NCBI RefSeq assembly: GCF_046719735.1
Contig: NZ_JAUTWQ010000001.1
Coordinates: forward strand, 558,001-622,000
From: Halobacillus_B rhizosphaerae
GTDB taxonomy: Bacteria; Bacillota; Bacilli; Bacillales; Halobacillaceae
DNA length: 64,000 bases
Direction: 5' to 3'
The notes below the pieces were generated by a model. The model worked only from the letters and a program-made list of their open reading frames with translations. It was not told the origin of the DNA and ran no database searches. Of the stretch, positions 33,861-43,556 are shown piece after piece. Position numbers and translations under genes: made by a program. Numbering within the stretch: the stretch's first letter is position 1; each line of letters starts with the position of its first letter.

Positions 33861-34020
33861 GAAGTAACCTAATTATTCATAATATTCCGGTAGTTTAGAA
33901 GGATAAATGATTGAATCACAGGTCTTCACGATTGTTTGTGAGTTATTGAAAGGGTTTTCTCATTACAAAATTGCTAAATTTTAGTAATATTAAGTTATAA
34001 ATATGGAAGGAGCGGTCAGT

Positions 34021-34962
34021 GTGAAAATGAAACCAGAGCCCCTTGATAATCGAATTTATTTAATAGACGGATTCGATCTAGGATTAGCGAGGAGAACAGG
34101 CACATATGTCCTGGAAGAAGAACATCTAACTTTAATTGAAACAGGTCCGAGTCCGTCCATACCGCATGTCCTGGAAGGGTTGAAACAATTGAACATCCGT
34201 GCGGAAGATATCAGGTACATCATCGTCACACACATTCATCTGGACCACGCAGGAGGGGCAGGACTATTACTAAGAGAATGTCCCAATGCTGAAATTATTG
34301 TTCATCCTAAAGGGAAGCGCCATCTTCATGACCCTTCCCGCTTAATCGCTGGAGCGAAAGCTGTTTACAGTGAACAGTTTGAGAAGCTGTTTGACCCGAT
34401 CGTTCCAATTCCTGAACACAGAATAGTCATTAAACAAGACGGCGAAACCTTAAAAATAGGAAATGATCGCACTTTAGTCTTTTATGATACGCCGGGACAT
34501 GCCAATCATCATCTTGCTATATATGATTCACTTAGTAATGGACTATTTACCGGGGATACGGCAGGTATTCGCTACCATCAAACCCTCGATCACGGATTTA
34601 CCTTTTACTTACCAACGACTTCCCCTAATCAGTTTAATCCTCAGGCAATGAAGACATCGATACAAAGGTTTAGGGAAACGAAGGCTGATGTTATATATTT
34701 CGGTCATTACGGGGTATCAGAGTCGCCTGCAGCAGCATTTGATGAAGTAGAGTCATGGCTCCCCGTTTTTATAGAAGCGGGGGAGATCGCCATGAAGGAA
34801 GGGGAGGGAAGGAGAGGAATTGAACGCAGACTCTATGACCTCGTTTCTGCTCATTTATTGACCAAAGGTATCCAAGCAGACCACAAAGTATTTGAAATCC
34901 TGCGCCTCGATCTTTCCGTATGTGCGATGGGAATCGCTGACTATTTGAATAGAAGAGATTAG
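34021..34962 (+). CDS. Metallo-beta-lactamase-fold hydrolase
   Basis: A 313-residue soluble hydrolase of the MBL superfamily. The metal motif is THIHLDHAGGAG (H-x-H-x-D-H), with a further His in DTPGHANHH and Asp in LFTGDTAG, and the last His in YFGHYG. The C-terminal ~80 residues are helical. GTG 34021 follows GGAAGGAG at 34005-34012 and is my choice; ATG 34003 lies before that site. It has no close neighbour on the same strand. Substrate unknown; a glyoxalase II-like or lactonase role is possible. Confidence 0.88.
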   Translation: MKMKPEPLDNRIYLIDGFDLGLARRTGTYVLEEEHLTLIETGPSPSIPHVLEGLKQLNIRAEDIRYIIVTHIHLDHAGGAGLLLRECPNAEIIVHPKGKRHLHDPSRLIAGAKAVYSEQFEKLFDPIVPIPEHRIVIKQDGETLKIGNDRTLVFYDTPGHANHHLAIYDSLSNGLFTGDTAGIRYHQTLDHGFTFYLPTTSPNQFNPQAMKTSIQRFRETKADVIYFGHYGVSESPAAAFDEVESWLPVFIEAGEIAMKEGEGRRGIERRLYDLVSAHLLTKGIQADHKVFEILRLDLSVCAMGIADYLNRRD

Positions 34963-35000
34963 CGGTGGAATCTGCCTGTAATAGGAAGGTAAGATATTAC

Positions 35001-35045
35001 CCTCAACCCCCGAACTTTTTGAATGAACAGAGCCGGGGGTTGAGG
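35001..35045. terminator. Hairpin between convergent genes
   Basis: CCTCAACCCCCG pairs with CGGGGGTTGAGG around a loop of about 20 bases. A clear T run is missing, so termination strength is uncertain. Confidence 0.55.
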
Positions 35046-35104
35046 AGTTATTTGCAATGAATTAAATGTGCTGCTTAGGCCATCTGTTTCGCAGCAACGG
35101 ATAT

Positions 35105-36937
35105 CTAATGAATATACTTTTGATAGGAAAGTTCTCTTCGTATTCGTCTAAGCTCTTCACTTTTACCGCTGACTAGTATCTTATCACCGCGTTGTAAACT
35201 TGTGTGACCGTGCGGTATGATGACTTCTCCATGACGGTAAATATGAAGAATAAGCGACTCTCCTAAAAACGGAAGTCTCGTAATCGGCGTCTGATCGTAA
35301 TTAGAGTGACTGACAAAAATTTCTTTAATTGTTTTATTGTGCTGAGTGATCAACTGTACGAGTCCTGGATTATCAATCAGGGCTTTTAACAATGTTCTAG
35401 TAGAAGAAAGGGTCGAATAAACCGTGATATCATCATCTGTTAAATTCTTTTGCAGCGATTGATCTTCCACTTTAATAACGATCGTTTTCAATCCTAGCCG
35501 CTTAGCATACTTACCTAATTGGATGTTAATTTCATCATCGCTCGTAGCAAACACAATCTTATCGGATTCAAACGCTCCTTTTTCTTCTAATAAGGAAACA
35601 GACAATTCCTCAACTAAAATTAACGGATAAGGGTGAACCATTTTATGCTCGATTTCCTGTTTAGCACTATAAACCCGAACCACGGAGTTTTCTTCCATTA
35701 AATCTCTTGCTACAAATAAAGTAGTCGGATTTGCTCCTACGATGGAAATATGTGTCTGTTCAGGCTGTGCCGTCGGGAATAGCCTGGAAAAAATGATCGG
35801 TGAAATTAAACAAGTGAGGATAGATACTAGTATGATAGCACCATGAAGGACATCACCAATAACGCCAAGATCTAATGCGATCGCTGCAGCAGCAATTACC
35901 AAGCTTAATTTCGAGGTAGTCAGCACCCCGATGCTCAATACTTCCTTCCATGAGTACCATTTCTTTAAAATCATCGCCGGAATAATTTTAGCAATATACA
36001 TAAATAGAAGGAGGAGCGGCATCAGCAGAAGGATTTTACGATCAACAAACAACTCCCAAATATTAAGATTTACACCGACAGTAACAAAGAAGATAGGGAT
36101 TAAGAAGCCAAATCCAAAGGAGTCCAGTTGATGGATAAAATCGTCCTTCGGTGAAAGTAAGGAAATAATTACACCTGCTAGAAAAGCACCGAGAATGTTT
36201 TCAGCCCCAATGACCTCTGATAATGCTACAAACAAAAGAATCAGGGCAAAGACACCCCGGGTTCCTAATTGAGTTGTTCCTCTTAGGAGGCTGTCAAATA
36301 AGGGAATGCTAAAGAACCTTTTAATTACTCGATAAGCAAGGAAAAAGGCAAGAAATAGGACTAACAGAAGGAGAACACGCAGTCCCTCCTCGTCTCTGAA
36401 CATGGCATATACAGTCAGCAGGATCATAGTAGTAAAATCTGCAATCATTGTTACAAGAAGAATAATCTGACCTAGAATTCCATCGGTCATTTTTCTTTCT
36501 TTCAATACAGGTACGACGATACCTAAGGAAATCGTTGAAATGATTAGTGTCATTAAGAACGGGTCTTTAATGAGCTTTAGAAAGACGAGTAAGTAAGACA
36601 ATCCAAACGAAATAACCATAATGGTTAAAAAGATAAGTAAAGCAGCCCAGACTGGATTGGGAGAGTTCTGTTGTTTTTTACGTTTTCTTTCGAATATACT
36701 AAAGTCGATTTCTAAACCGCTGATAAACATGAGGAAGATGAAACCTAGTAGAGATAATAATTCTAAGGTGGGATCTTCAGAGATAAGGTTAAATCCACTT
36801 TGTCCGATTAACAGACCGGCAATAATTTCTGCAATAACAACTGGGATGAACCTTAAATGTAATCGTTGAAGAATGATCGGAATGAAAAATGCGATACCTA
36901 CGACTATCATTAGGGATGTTAAAGAATGATGTTCCAA
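35105..36937 (-). CDS. CPA2 monovalent cation:proton antiporter with TrkA domains
   Basis: A 610-residue transporter of the CPA2 (KefB/YjbQ) family. Residues 1-385 hold about twelve membrane spans, including the family segments VIAEIIAGLLIGQSGF and NILGAFLAGVIISLLSP. After that comes a TrkA-N-type regulatory domain (about 395-510) and a TrkA-C domain to the end (EELRRIRREL). The Rossmann glycine motif is weak (SIVGANPTTLFVARDL), so nucleotide binding may be altered. The start is TTG 36937 after AAGAGGTG on the minus strand. It probably exchanges K+ or Na+ for H+, of use at high salt or pH. Confidence 0.9.
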   Translation of the reverse strand: MEHHSLTSLMIVVGIAFFIPIILQRLHLRFIPVVIAEIIAGLLIGQSGFNLISEDPTLELLSLLGFIFLMFISGLEIDFSIFERKRKKQQNSPNPVWAALLIFLTIMVISFGLSYLLVFLKLIKDPFLMTLIISTISLGIVVPVLKERKMTDGILGQIILLVTMIADFTTMILLTVYAMFRDEEGLRVLLLLVLFLAFFLAYRVIKRFFSIPLFDSLLRGTTQLGTRGVFALILLFVALSEVIGAENILGAFLAGVIISLLSPKDDFIHQLDSFGFGFLIPIFFVTVGVNLNIWELFVDRKILLLMPLLLLFMYIAKIIPAMILKKWYSWKEVLSIGVLTTSKLSLVIAAAAIALDLGVIGDVLHGAIILVSILTCLISPIIFSRLFPTAQPEQTHISIVGANPTTLFVARDLMEENSVVRVYSAKQEIEHKMVHPYPLILVEELSVSLLEEKGAFESDKIVFATSDDEINIQLGKYAKRLGLKTIVIKVEDQSLQKNLTDDDITVYSTLSSTRTLLKALIDNPGLVQLITQHNKTIKEIFVSHSNYDQTPITRLPFLGESLILHIYRHGEVIIPHGHTSLQRGDKILVSGKSEELRRIRRELSYQKYIH

Positions 36938-37102
36938 GTAAACACCTCTTACTATTCATTAATTAGGATAAGAATAACGGATTCAAGAAGGGAATACAAT
37001 CATTGTTACTTTTCTTGCCAGGAAAATATTACGATGAAGTTGAAACTTTCTGTCAATTAAAATCGTAGTATAGTCCAGACTGGAAAAAGAAAGGCGGATT
37101 GG

Positions 37103-38371
37103 ATGAACTATCAACAAATTTTCGCTGACATAGTGAGTATCATTCAATATGATTATGCGGGTAGTTATGATAAACAAGGGTGGGACGACCCCGATACATA
37201 CAAGGATGAGATTATTACTTTATCTAAAAAAGGGACCCTTAACCCACGGGTGTTTGCAGAAGTTGTTCAAGACTATTTATTAGACTTAAAAGATCCTCAT
37301 GTCGCCTTTAGAATTCGTGAGCCTCAGTCACTGGCCAGCTCTGAGGAAACCGGTTTTAAGGTAAGAAGAGTACACGATAAGCTGTACATCACTGAAGTGT
37401 CTAAGGACTCTGGAGTTGACCGTGGACAAGTTATAACTTCTTTAGACGGAATAAGTATTCTTGATCTGGCAGAAAAGCACCGCAGGCAGCTAATGGAAAA
37501 CACGGCAGAAAGAGAAAAATGGAATAAAATTCTGCCGCTGTATTCTAAAGCCCAGGTAACTGACTCGTTTGGAAGAACGGATTGGATTTCGATAAAAACG
37601 TATTCTGCTTCTACGCCTGAATCAGAATATTCCTTGAAGAAACTAGACGGAGCCTGGCTGTTAAAGATGACGGACTTTATGGATCCTGATAAAATAGCTA
37701 ACTTGGTTCAGGAAAATAAAGAGCATTTACAAGCGATGGACAAGCTGATTATTGATGTTCGTATCAACAATGGTGGAGTAGATTCTGCTTATTTCCCTCT
37801 GCTTCCTTATCTATTTAAAGAACCTATCGTTGATCTTTCTGAGGAGGAAGGCCGTAGTTTGACTAACTGTACCAGCCGAAATGTACGCCTGCGAGAAAGT
37901 ATGTTAAGGAATATTGCAGATAAATCAGAAGATGAGACTACTAAATTCATGGTGAATATAATCGTCACTGAATTAATTAAACAGAAAGGAGAAGGGTTTG
38001 TAGAGCTCGATTTAAGTGAGCTCGATAGCAGTTTTACAATAGAAAGCAAACCTGGCCCTGACCAAATAATTGTACTCTCTGATGTATATTGTGGAAGCTC
38101 AGGTGACTCTTTTGTCGAGACGTGTAAGAAATCAGCTAAAGTCACAGTGATCGGCAGAGCCACAGCAGGTTTAAATGACTATACAAATGTAGCGATTCAA
38201 AGCTGGGACAAATTTGAACTTATTTATCCGACTTCACGATCCGCTCAGTTGGATCGCGGGAAAGGGATGGTCAGTAAAGGGATCGAACCAGATGTTTATA
38301 TTCCTTGGTCTCCCGCACATTTGGAGGAAGACGCAGACTTAGAAGCCGCCTTGCGAATGCTTACTGATTAA
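37103..38371 (+). CDS. S41 (C-terminal processing) peptidase-like protein without signal peptide
   Basis: A 422-residue protein with a tail-specific protease core. DKLIIDVRINNGGVDS is the strand with the R-x-N-x-G-G motif of S41 enzymes, and IIVLSDVYCGSSGDSFVE carries the likely nucleophile Ser333. A PDZ-like part lies at about 90-130. There is no N-terminal signal or membrane segment, unlike CtpA/CtpB, so it seems cytoplasmic. The Lys partner (usually four residues on) is not obvious near FVETCKK. ATG 37103 follows AAAGGCGG. It is monocistronic. Protease activity is likely but not certain. Confidence 0.78.
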   Translation: MNYQQIFADIVSIIQYDYAGSYDKQGWDDPDTYKDEIITLSKKGTLNPRVFAEVVQDYLLDLKDPHVAFRIREPQSLASSEETGFKVRRVHDKLYITEVSKDSGVDRGQVITSLDGISILDLAEKHRRQLMENTAEREKWNKILPLYSKAQVTDSFGRTDWISIKTYSASTPESEYSLKKLDGAWLLKMTDFMDPDKIANLVQENKEHLQAMDKLIIDVRINNGGVDSAYFPLLPYLFKEPIVDLSEEEGRSLTNCTSRNVRLRESMLRNIADKSEDETTKFMVNIIVTELIKQKGEGFVELDLSELDSSFTIESKPGPDQIIVLSDVYCGSSGDSFVETCKKSAKVTVIGRATAGLNDYTNVAIQSWDKFELIYPTSRSAQLDRGKGMVSKGIEPDVYIPWSPAHLEEDADLEAALRMLTD

Positions 38372-38441
38372 ATTACGTACAGTAGGTGAATGAATAGAAA
38401 AGATCAGGAAGAAACGTTCCATTCATGTAACAATAAATACT

Positions 38442-38479
38442 AAAACCCGAACCAAAGCTGAACAATGGTTCGGGTTTTT
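38442..38479 (+). terminator. Terminator after the S41-like gene (CCCGAACC type)
   Basis: AAAACCCGAACCA pairs perfectly with TGGTTCGGGTTTT over 13 bp, followed by T residues. It shares the CCCGAACC core with other terminators here. Confidence 0.9.
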
Positions 38480-38503
38480 TAGTGATAGTATTCTTTCATA
38501 AAT

Positions 38504-41263
38504 TCAACCGGTATTTCTCAAACCTGCAGCAATACCGCTTATTGTGAGCAATACCTCCGTATGCAATTCGTCATCTTCTAATTCTGAGTTTCGGAGTTCT
38601 TTGATCAATTCAACTTGCAGGAAGTTCAAAGGGTCAACATAAGGGTTACGAAGACGAACTGACTCCTGTATCGTTGCTTGTTGATCCAGCAATTCCTCAT
38701 CTCCAGTAATTTTCAGAAGAATTTCTTTTGTTTCATCATACTCAGTAACGATGGTCTTAAAGATTCTCTCTCCCAGCTTCTGATCATTTACAAGCGCAAT
38801 ATATTGTTTCGCTGTTTGAATATCAGCCTTCGTAAGAGCCATTTGTAAATTGTCGATCGTAGACCTGAAGAATGGCCAGTTATTATACATTTGCTGTAAA
38901 AGAGCAAGGTGTTCTTCATTTTCTCCTGCGTAGCTTGCTAAACCTGTACCAGCAGCATACCAGGCTGGAAGCAGATGACGGCTCTGCGTCCAGGCAAATA
39001 CCCATGGAATTGCCCGCAGGTTCTCAAATTTGGAGCTGTCTTTCCGTTTCATTGGACGGGAACCAATATTCAATTCGCTCAGTTCTTGGAGCGGAGTGGC
39101 TTCGTTGAAATAGGTGAGGAAGTCCTCGTCTCCAAATACTAACGATTGATATTTTTTCAGGGAGATGTCCGAGATATCTTCCATTGCTTGTTCCCATTGC
39201 TCTTCGCGATGGTGAGACTGCTCAGACTCCTGAGATAAATTAGCTGCGCCTTCCACCAGGGTGGAGGCAGCCTGCTCAAGACTTCTATATGCAATATCTC
39301 TAAGCAGGTAACGAGAAGATAGCACTTCGCCTTGTTCGGTAATTTTAACTCCTTCTCCCAAAGTTTCAGCTGGCTGAGACAATAAGCTTCTGTTTAGGGG
39401 TCCGCCGCCTCTTCCAAGTGAGCCTCCGCGACCATGGAAGAATTTTAATTTAACTTGATATTCTTTAGCCATTTCATGTATTTCCTGTTGAGCTTTATAT
39501 AATCTCCAGTTTGCTGTCAACGTACCGCCATCTTTACTGCCATCAGAATAACCCAGCATGATTTCCTGATGGTTATTTCTTTCATGTAGGTGTTTACTAT
39601 AAACGCCCATGTCAAAAACGGTTTTTAATATTTCTGGACCTGCAACCAAATCGTCTACTGTTTCGAGAAGTGGAGCTACATTCAGATGACTTTCAACTTT
39701 TCCATCTGCGTGCAGACGATAAATACCTGCCTCTTTTGCGAGCACTAGTACTTCTAATAAATCACTGGCAGCTTCAGTCATACTTATCAAATATACTTCG
39801 ATCGAACGCTCTCCGAACTCATTATGTGCTTGCTTAATCATTTGAAAGACTTTCAGCATTTCTTGTGTAGCTTCAGAGTAATCTTCATTCAATAAGGTGA
39901 TCGGCCGAGGGTCTTTTAAGACACTTTCCAACACGTTGATTTTCTTTTCTTCAGAAAGAGAAGAATAGTTTTCTGATATGTTAACTTTATTTAAGATTTC
40001 ATCTATGGCCGCTTCATGTTCACCGCTGTGATTTCGAATATCAAGAGTTGCCAGGTGAAAGCCGAAAAGCTCGACTTGCCTAATTAATTTTCTCAGCATT
40101 TTCAACTCATGCTTATTGGGCTGATGGGTTTTGACACTGGTTTGAATTTGGCGAAGATCACTCAATAATTCATCTGCAGATTGGTAGCCATTTTCTTCGT
40201 TTCCTACTTGGCGAAGGCGTTCAAGAATAATAGCAAATTTGCGCCGGTAGATTTCGTTATCCACTCGCCACTTTTTATTTTCGGAAAGATTTTGTTCTTC
40301 CTTTTCAACGGCATGGATAAAGTCTTCTTTAATGCTGACCCGATTAGTAGAATGGCTGAACCGTTTCATCAGTTCAACAAGAACTTCTTCGTATTTTTTT
40401 AATACAAGTTCACGTTGTTTATTAAGGGTTTCCCAAGTGGTTTCAGGGGTTACATTAGGGTTTCCATCGCGGTCTCCGCCAATCCATGAACCAAATTTTA
40501 AGAAATTAGGAACAGTCCATTCTTCATTGGGGTAAGCCTCTTCAAGCTGAAGTTCCAATTCCTGGTGGATATCAGGAAGAACATCGAATAGTGTTTGATC
40601 AAAGTAATAAAGTCCGTTTCTTACTTCATCCATCACGGTTGGCTTACGATGTCTTAATTCATCAGTCTGCCAGAGAACGGTTACTTCATTAAATAAGCTT
40701 TCCTTTAGACTCTCCCGCTCACTTTTCGTCATTTGCGGTTGATCCAGCTGCTTCAATAGATTGGCTATTCTTTTTTGAATCTCGAGCACGGTTCGTTTGG
40801 TAGCTTCAGTTGGGTGGGCCGTGATAATGAGTTCAAGTGATAATTGATGAAGGACATCTTGAATAACTTCTTTAGAAAAATCATTGTTCTTTAATGACAA
40901 AACCGCACTTTCTAAAGAAAAAGGCTGGGCCCCGTGATCTTCTCGAAGTTGATATTCGCGACGGCGGCGAATTCTGTGGTTTTGCTCGGCTATGTTAACG
41001 AGGTGAAAATAAATAGAAAATGCGCGGATTACTTGAGAGCGCATGGGTGGCTGGAGGTTGTTAATCTCATCCTTTAGGTTTTGGTAGAGTCCAGCATCAG
41101 GGTTTTTACGTAAATTTTTGGTTAGTGTTCTGATCGTTTCTACCTTATCCAGTAGTTCTTCTCCTCCGTGATGAACGAGAATATCTCCAAGAATGTTTCC
41201 AAGAGCATTCACGTCGCGGCGGAGAGGAGTGGTATGGTCACTGTTTGTAGTTTGAATTGGCAC
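38504..41263 (-). CDS. ppc: Phosphoenolpyruvate carboxylase
   Basis: Anaplerotic enzyme that makes oxaloacetate from PEP and bicarbonate. The 919-residue protein has the family marks: ELIITAHPTEATKRTVLE with the active-site His, FGSWIGGDRDGNPNVT, MLGYSDGSKDGGTLTANW, FHGRGGSLGRGGGP, and the C-terminal end GIAAGLRNTG. The start is GTG 41263 after AGGAAGGTGAGA on the minus strand. B. subtilis lacks this gene and uses pyruvate carboxylase, so its presence is a difference from that model. It is monocistronic. Confidence 0.97.
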   Translation of the reverse strand: MPIQTTNSDHTTPLRRDVNALGNILGDILVHHGGEELLDKVETIRTLTKNLRKNPDAGLYQNLKDEINNLQPPMRSQVIRAFSIYFHLVNIAEQNHRIRRRREYQLREDHGAQPFSLESAVLSLKNNDFSKEVIQDVLHQLSLELIITAHPTEATKRTVLEIQKRIANLLKQLDQPQMTKSERESLKESLFNEVTVLWQTDELRHRKPTVMDEVRNGLYYFDQTLFDVLPDIHQELELQLEEAYPNEEWTVPNFLKFGSWIGGDRDGNPNVTPETTWETLNKQRELVLKKYEEVLVELMKRFSHSTNRVSIKEDFIHAVEKEEQNLSENKKWRVDNEIYRRKFAIILERLRQVGNEENGYQSADELLSDLRQIQTSVKTHQPNKHELKMLRKLIRQVELFGFHLATLDIRNHSGEHEAAIDEILNKVNISENYSSLSEEKKINVLESVLKDPRPITLLNEDYSEATQEMLKVFQMIKQAHNEFGERSIEVYLISMTEAASDLLEVLVLAKEAGIYRLHADGKVESHLNVAPLLETVDDLVAGPEILKTVFDMGVYSKHLHERNNHQEIMLGYSDGSKDGGTLTANWRLYKAQQEIHEMAKEYQVKLKFFHGRGGSLGRGGGPLNRSLLSQPAETLGEGVKITEQGEVLSSRYLLRDIAYRSLEQAASTLVEGAANLSQESEQSHHREEQWEQAMEDISDISLKKYQSLVFGDEDFLTYFNEATPLQELSELNIGSRPMKRKDSSKFENLRAIPWVFAWTQSRHLLPAWYAAGTGLASYAGENEEHLALLQQMYNNWPFFRSTIDNLQMALTKADIQTAKQYIALVNDQKLGERIFKTIVTEYDETKEILLKITGDEELLDQQATIQESVRLRNPYVDPLNFLQVELIKELRNSELEDDELHTEVLLTISGIAAGLRNTG

Positions 41264-41598
41264 ACTCTCACCTTCCTATTATAAACTTTTATTTGACGGG
41301 CTTTTAATAGACCTCATCATGTTTAAATAATGTTATCAGAATTATTTGTATAGTCAAATGATTCGCTGAAAATTGTTCGATTTAACCCATGTTTTCACGA
41401 AAAAAAATTTCTGGAATTGTTTTCAATGAGTGAAACTTTTTTATAGGTTATTTCGTAAATTAAGCAGTCCGTAAACTAGATGCCTTTAAAGTTTTAGCGG
41501 AGTTGTATGAATATTTGTTTAAATGTAATCGGTTTTATAGACTTTTTAGAACAAAATGGTAGAATTTAAAGAGAGTAAAGATTGAAGGAGTTTATCTT
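41264..41598. other. Divergent intergenic region between ppc and ypjP
   Basis: About 335 bases of A+T-rich DNA carrying the promoters of two divergent genes. I see no further ORF. TAGAAT at 41560-41565 is a candidate -10 for ypjP, but its -35 is poor. Confidence 0.5.
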
Positions 41599-42222
41599 AT
41601 GAAAATATGGATAAGAAAAGTCTTTGTTGTTCTGGTTGCTATCATGACCTTAGGAATTTATATTCCGACTAGTTACATAGACACAGAAACAGCTAAGAAT
41701 AGTGAAGTCTCACCTAAAGAGAATCTGGAAAAGGAAATCTTCTCTTTCTCGGAGAGTCAAGATTCTAATAACCGCGATGATTCGAATTCAAAGAATTCCT
41801 TAGATTCTTCTCTAACCAACGAAGAATATATTCACTTAATTACTGCAGAGGCAAGGGAACAAACCGTATCTAAATTAGGTCCTAAAATCATGAATCAAGT
41901 GGAAGACGAAATGTTAACTACAGTACTGCCTGGAATGGAAAGTGTGATCGCTGAACTTTTCCATCAGCAAGAAGACGAAACAGTCCCCAATTATGAGATA
42001 GCTGAACAACCTTCAGCAGGGTATGGGGAGAAAATATTTAACCTTTATGACCACAACAAAAAAATAGAAGTAGCTCGATTCCATGTAAGAAGGGACAAGC
42101 GTCCGGGAGAAGGGTACTGGTTCAATTTTCATTATCACTTAAATGAAGATGGGTTTGAGGCACATCACACCATCGGGGACGTTTATTGGTCGAAAAATAC
42201 TCCACCCAAATGGATGGCTTAA
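41599..42222 (+). CDS. ypjP: YpjP family protein
   Basis: A 207-residue protein of the YpjP family, function unknown, conserved in Bacillaceae. An N-terminal signal or anchor (VFVVLVAIMTLGIYIPTSYI) precedes a Ser/Asn/Asp-rich linker (about 38-70). The conserved C-terminal part follows, with KIFNLYDHNKKIEVARFHVRR broken by RDKRPGEGYWFNFHYHL and ending in WSKNTPPKWM. The His/Trp-rich end is the hallmark. In B. subtilis ypjP lies near the thymidylate synthase and dfrA genes; here those are about 9 kb away. AAGGAG precedes the ATG. Confidence 0.88.
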   Translation: MKIWIRKVFVVLVAIMTLGIYIPTSYIDTETAKNSEVSPKENLEKEIFSFSESQDSNNRDDSNSKNSLDSSLTNEEYIHLITAEAREQTVSKLGPKIMNQVEDEMLTTVLPGMESVIAELFHQQEDETVPNYEIAEQPSAGYGEKIFNLYDHNKKIEVARFHVRRDKRPGEGYWFNFHYHLNEDGFEAHHTIGDVYWSKNTPPKWMA

Positions 42223-42237
42223 TGAACTTATTCAAAG

Positions 42238-42270
42238 AGACCGTTAATAGAAGCGGTCTTTTTGTTTTTA
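42238..42270 (+). terminator. Terminator after ypjP
   Basis: AGACCG pairs with CGGTCT around a 10-base loop, followed by T residues. Confidence 0.75.
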
Positions 42271-42361
42271 GGGGATAGGTAACTGAAGAAAGTATAGTCA
42301 CTGATGGATTCTAACTGTGAAAAGTTGGGGATTGAGAAGGAAATAGGGAGGATGTTTAAAG

Positions 42362-43414
42362 ATGGGGAATATCATAATTGATGGACATAATGATACATTG
42401 TTAAAACTTATACAGCAGGAACAACCGGTCGAAGAAGCTTTTTTACAGGGAAGTTCCTCTATGCACCTTGATTTACCCCGCGCTCTGCAGCACCAATTAA
42501 AGGCAGGCTTTTTCGCTGTTTTTTCGCCACCTGCAAAGAAAATGAAAAAGCCCGAAGACTTTATGACTAACTCTGGGTATAAAATGCCGCTTCCTGAAGC
42601 AGAAACGTATGAATACTCTCACCGTATCACCAATCAAATGATCGCAAATTTATTCCGTCTTGAGCGCCAGTCAAAGGGCAAGTTTAAAGTCGTGAGATCC
42701 GTAGAGGAACTGAGGAAAAACATGAAGCAGCCATCACTTTCTGCTATTCTTCACATGGAAGGAGCGGAAGCAATTGATAAAGATTTGAATGCGTTACACG
42801 TTTATCATCAAGCAGGGCTACGTTCTTTAGGCTTAGTATGGAGCAGAGGGAATATTTTCGCTGAAGGTGTGCCTTATATCTATCCTTCCTCTCCCGATAC
42901 GGGACCAGGATTAACAGAGCTTGGAAAGAAATTGGTACGCGAGTGCAACACCTTAGGTATCATGCTTGACCAGTCCCATATGAATGAGAGGGGATTCTGG
43001 GATACTGCGAAGTTAACTAATGCGCCGTTGGTAGCTACCCACTCAAATGCCCATGCACTTTGTCCAATTTCCCGTAACCTTACGGATAAACAATTAGATG
43101 CAATAGCTGAATCGAATGGAGTAGCAGGAGTAACTTATAGTATCAACATGCTTCAAGGCGATGCGAAAATTCCTGCAGAAACGCCTATCGAAGAAATTGT
43201 GAAACATATTCAATATATTGCAGACCGGATTGGTGTTGAGCACGTAGCATTAGGCTCAGATTTTGACGGGACAACCGTTCCAGCAGAACTGAAAGATATT
43301 TCAGGAGTCGACAAGTTAACCAGCCAGCTTAAGGCTAGTGGTTTTGATGAGGAATCCCTGCGAAAAATCACACACGGAAACTGGCTGCGAGTACTAGAAG
43401 AGACATGGAAATAA
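42362..43414 (+). CDS. M19 family membrane-dipeptidase-like dipeptidase
   Basis: A 350-residue zinc dipeptidase of the renal dipeptidase family. Metal ligands are in IIDGHNDTLL (H-x-D), LHMEGAEAI (bridging Glu), LDQSHMNERGFWD and VATHSNAHALC. The substrate-binding end is ALGSDFDGTTVPAELKD. There is no signal peptide, so it is cytoplasmic, as in other bacterial members. GGGAGGATG precedes ATG 42362. It is monocistronic between terminators. Confidence 0.93.
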   Translation: MGNIIIDGHNDTLLKLIQQEQPVEEAFLQGSSSMHLDLPRALQHQLKAGFFAVFSPPAKKMKKPEDFMTNSGYKMPLPEAETYEYSHRITNQMIANLFRLERQSKGKFKVVRSVEELRKNMKQPSLSAILHMEGAEAIDKDLNALHVYHQAGLRSLGLVWSRGNIFAEGVPYIYPSSPDTGPGLTELGKKLVRECNTLGIMLDQSHMNERGFWDTAKLTNAPLVATHSNAHALCPISRNLTDKQLDAIAESNGVAGVTYSINMLQGDAKIPAETPIEEIVKHIQYIADRIGVEHVALGSDFDGTTVPAELKDISGVDKLTSQLKASGFDEESLRKITHGNWLRVLEETWK

Positions 43415-43460
43415 ATGGGGGCAGCTCCTTTCCCAAGCTGATAAAGAATAGTAACAAAAC

Positions 43461-43506
43461 AAAAAAGGTTCCGACCCTCTGTTATGAGGGTCGGAACCTT
43501 TTTTTG
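43461..43506. terminator. Bidirectional terminator between the dipeptidase and MMPL genes
   Basis: AAAAGGTTCCGACCCTC pairs perfectly with GAGGGTCGGAACCTTTT over 17 bp, with A and T runs on its two sides, between convergent genes. Confidence 0.93.
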
Positions 43507-43556
43507 TTATTTTGACGGGTTGGAACCCAGTCTATTTTTGATTGAATACTTGAAGT

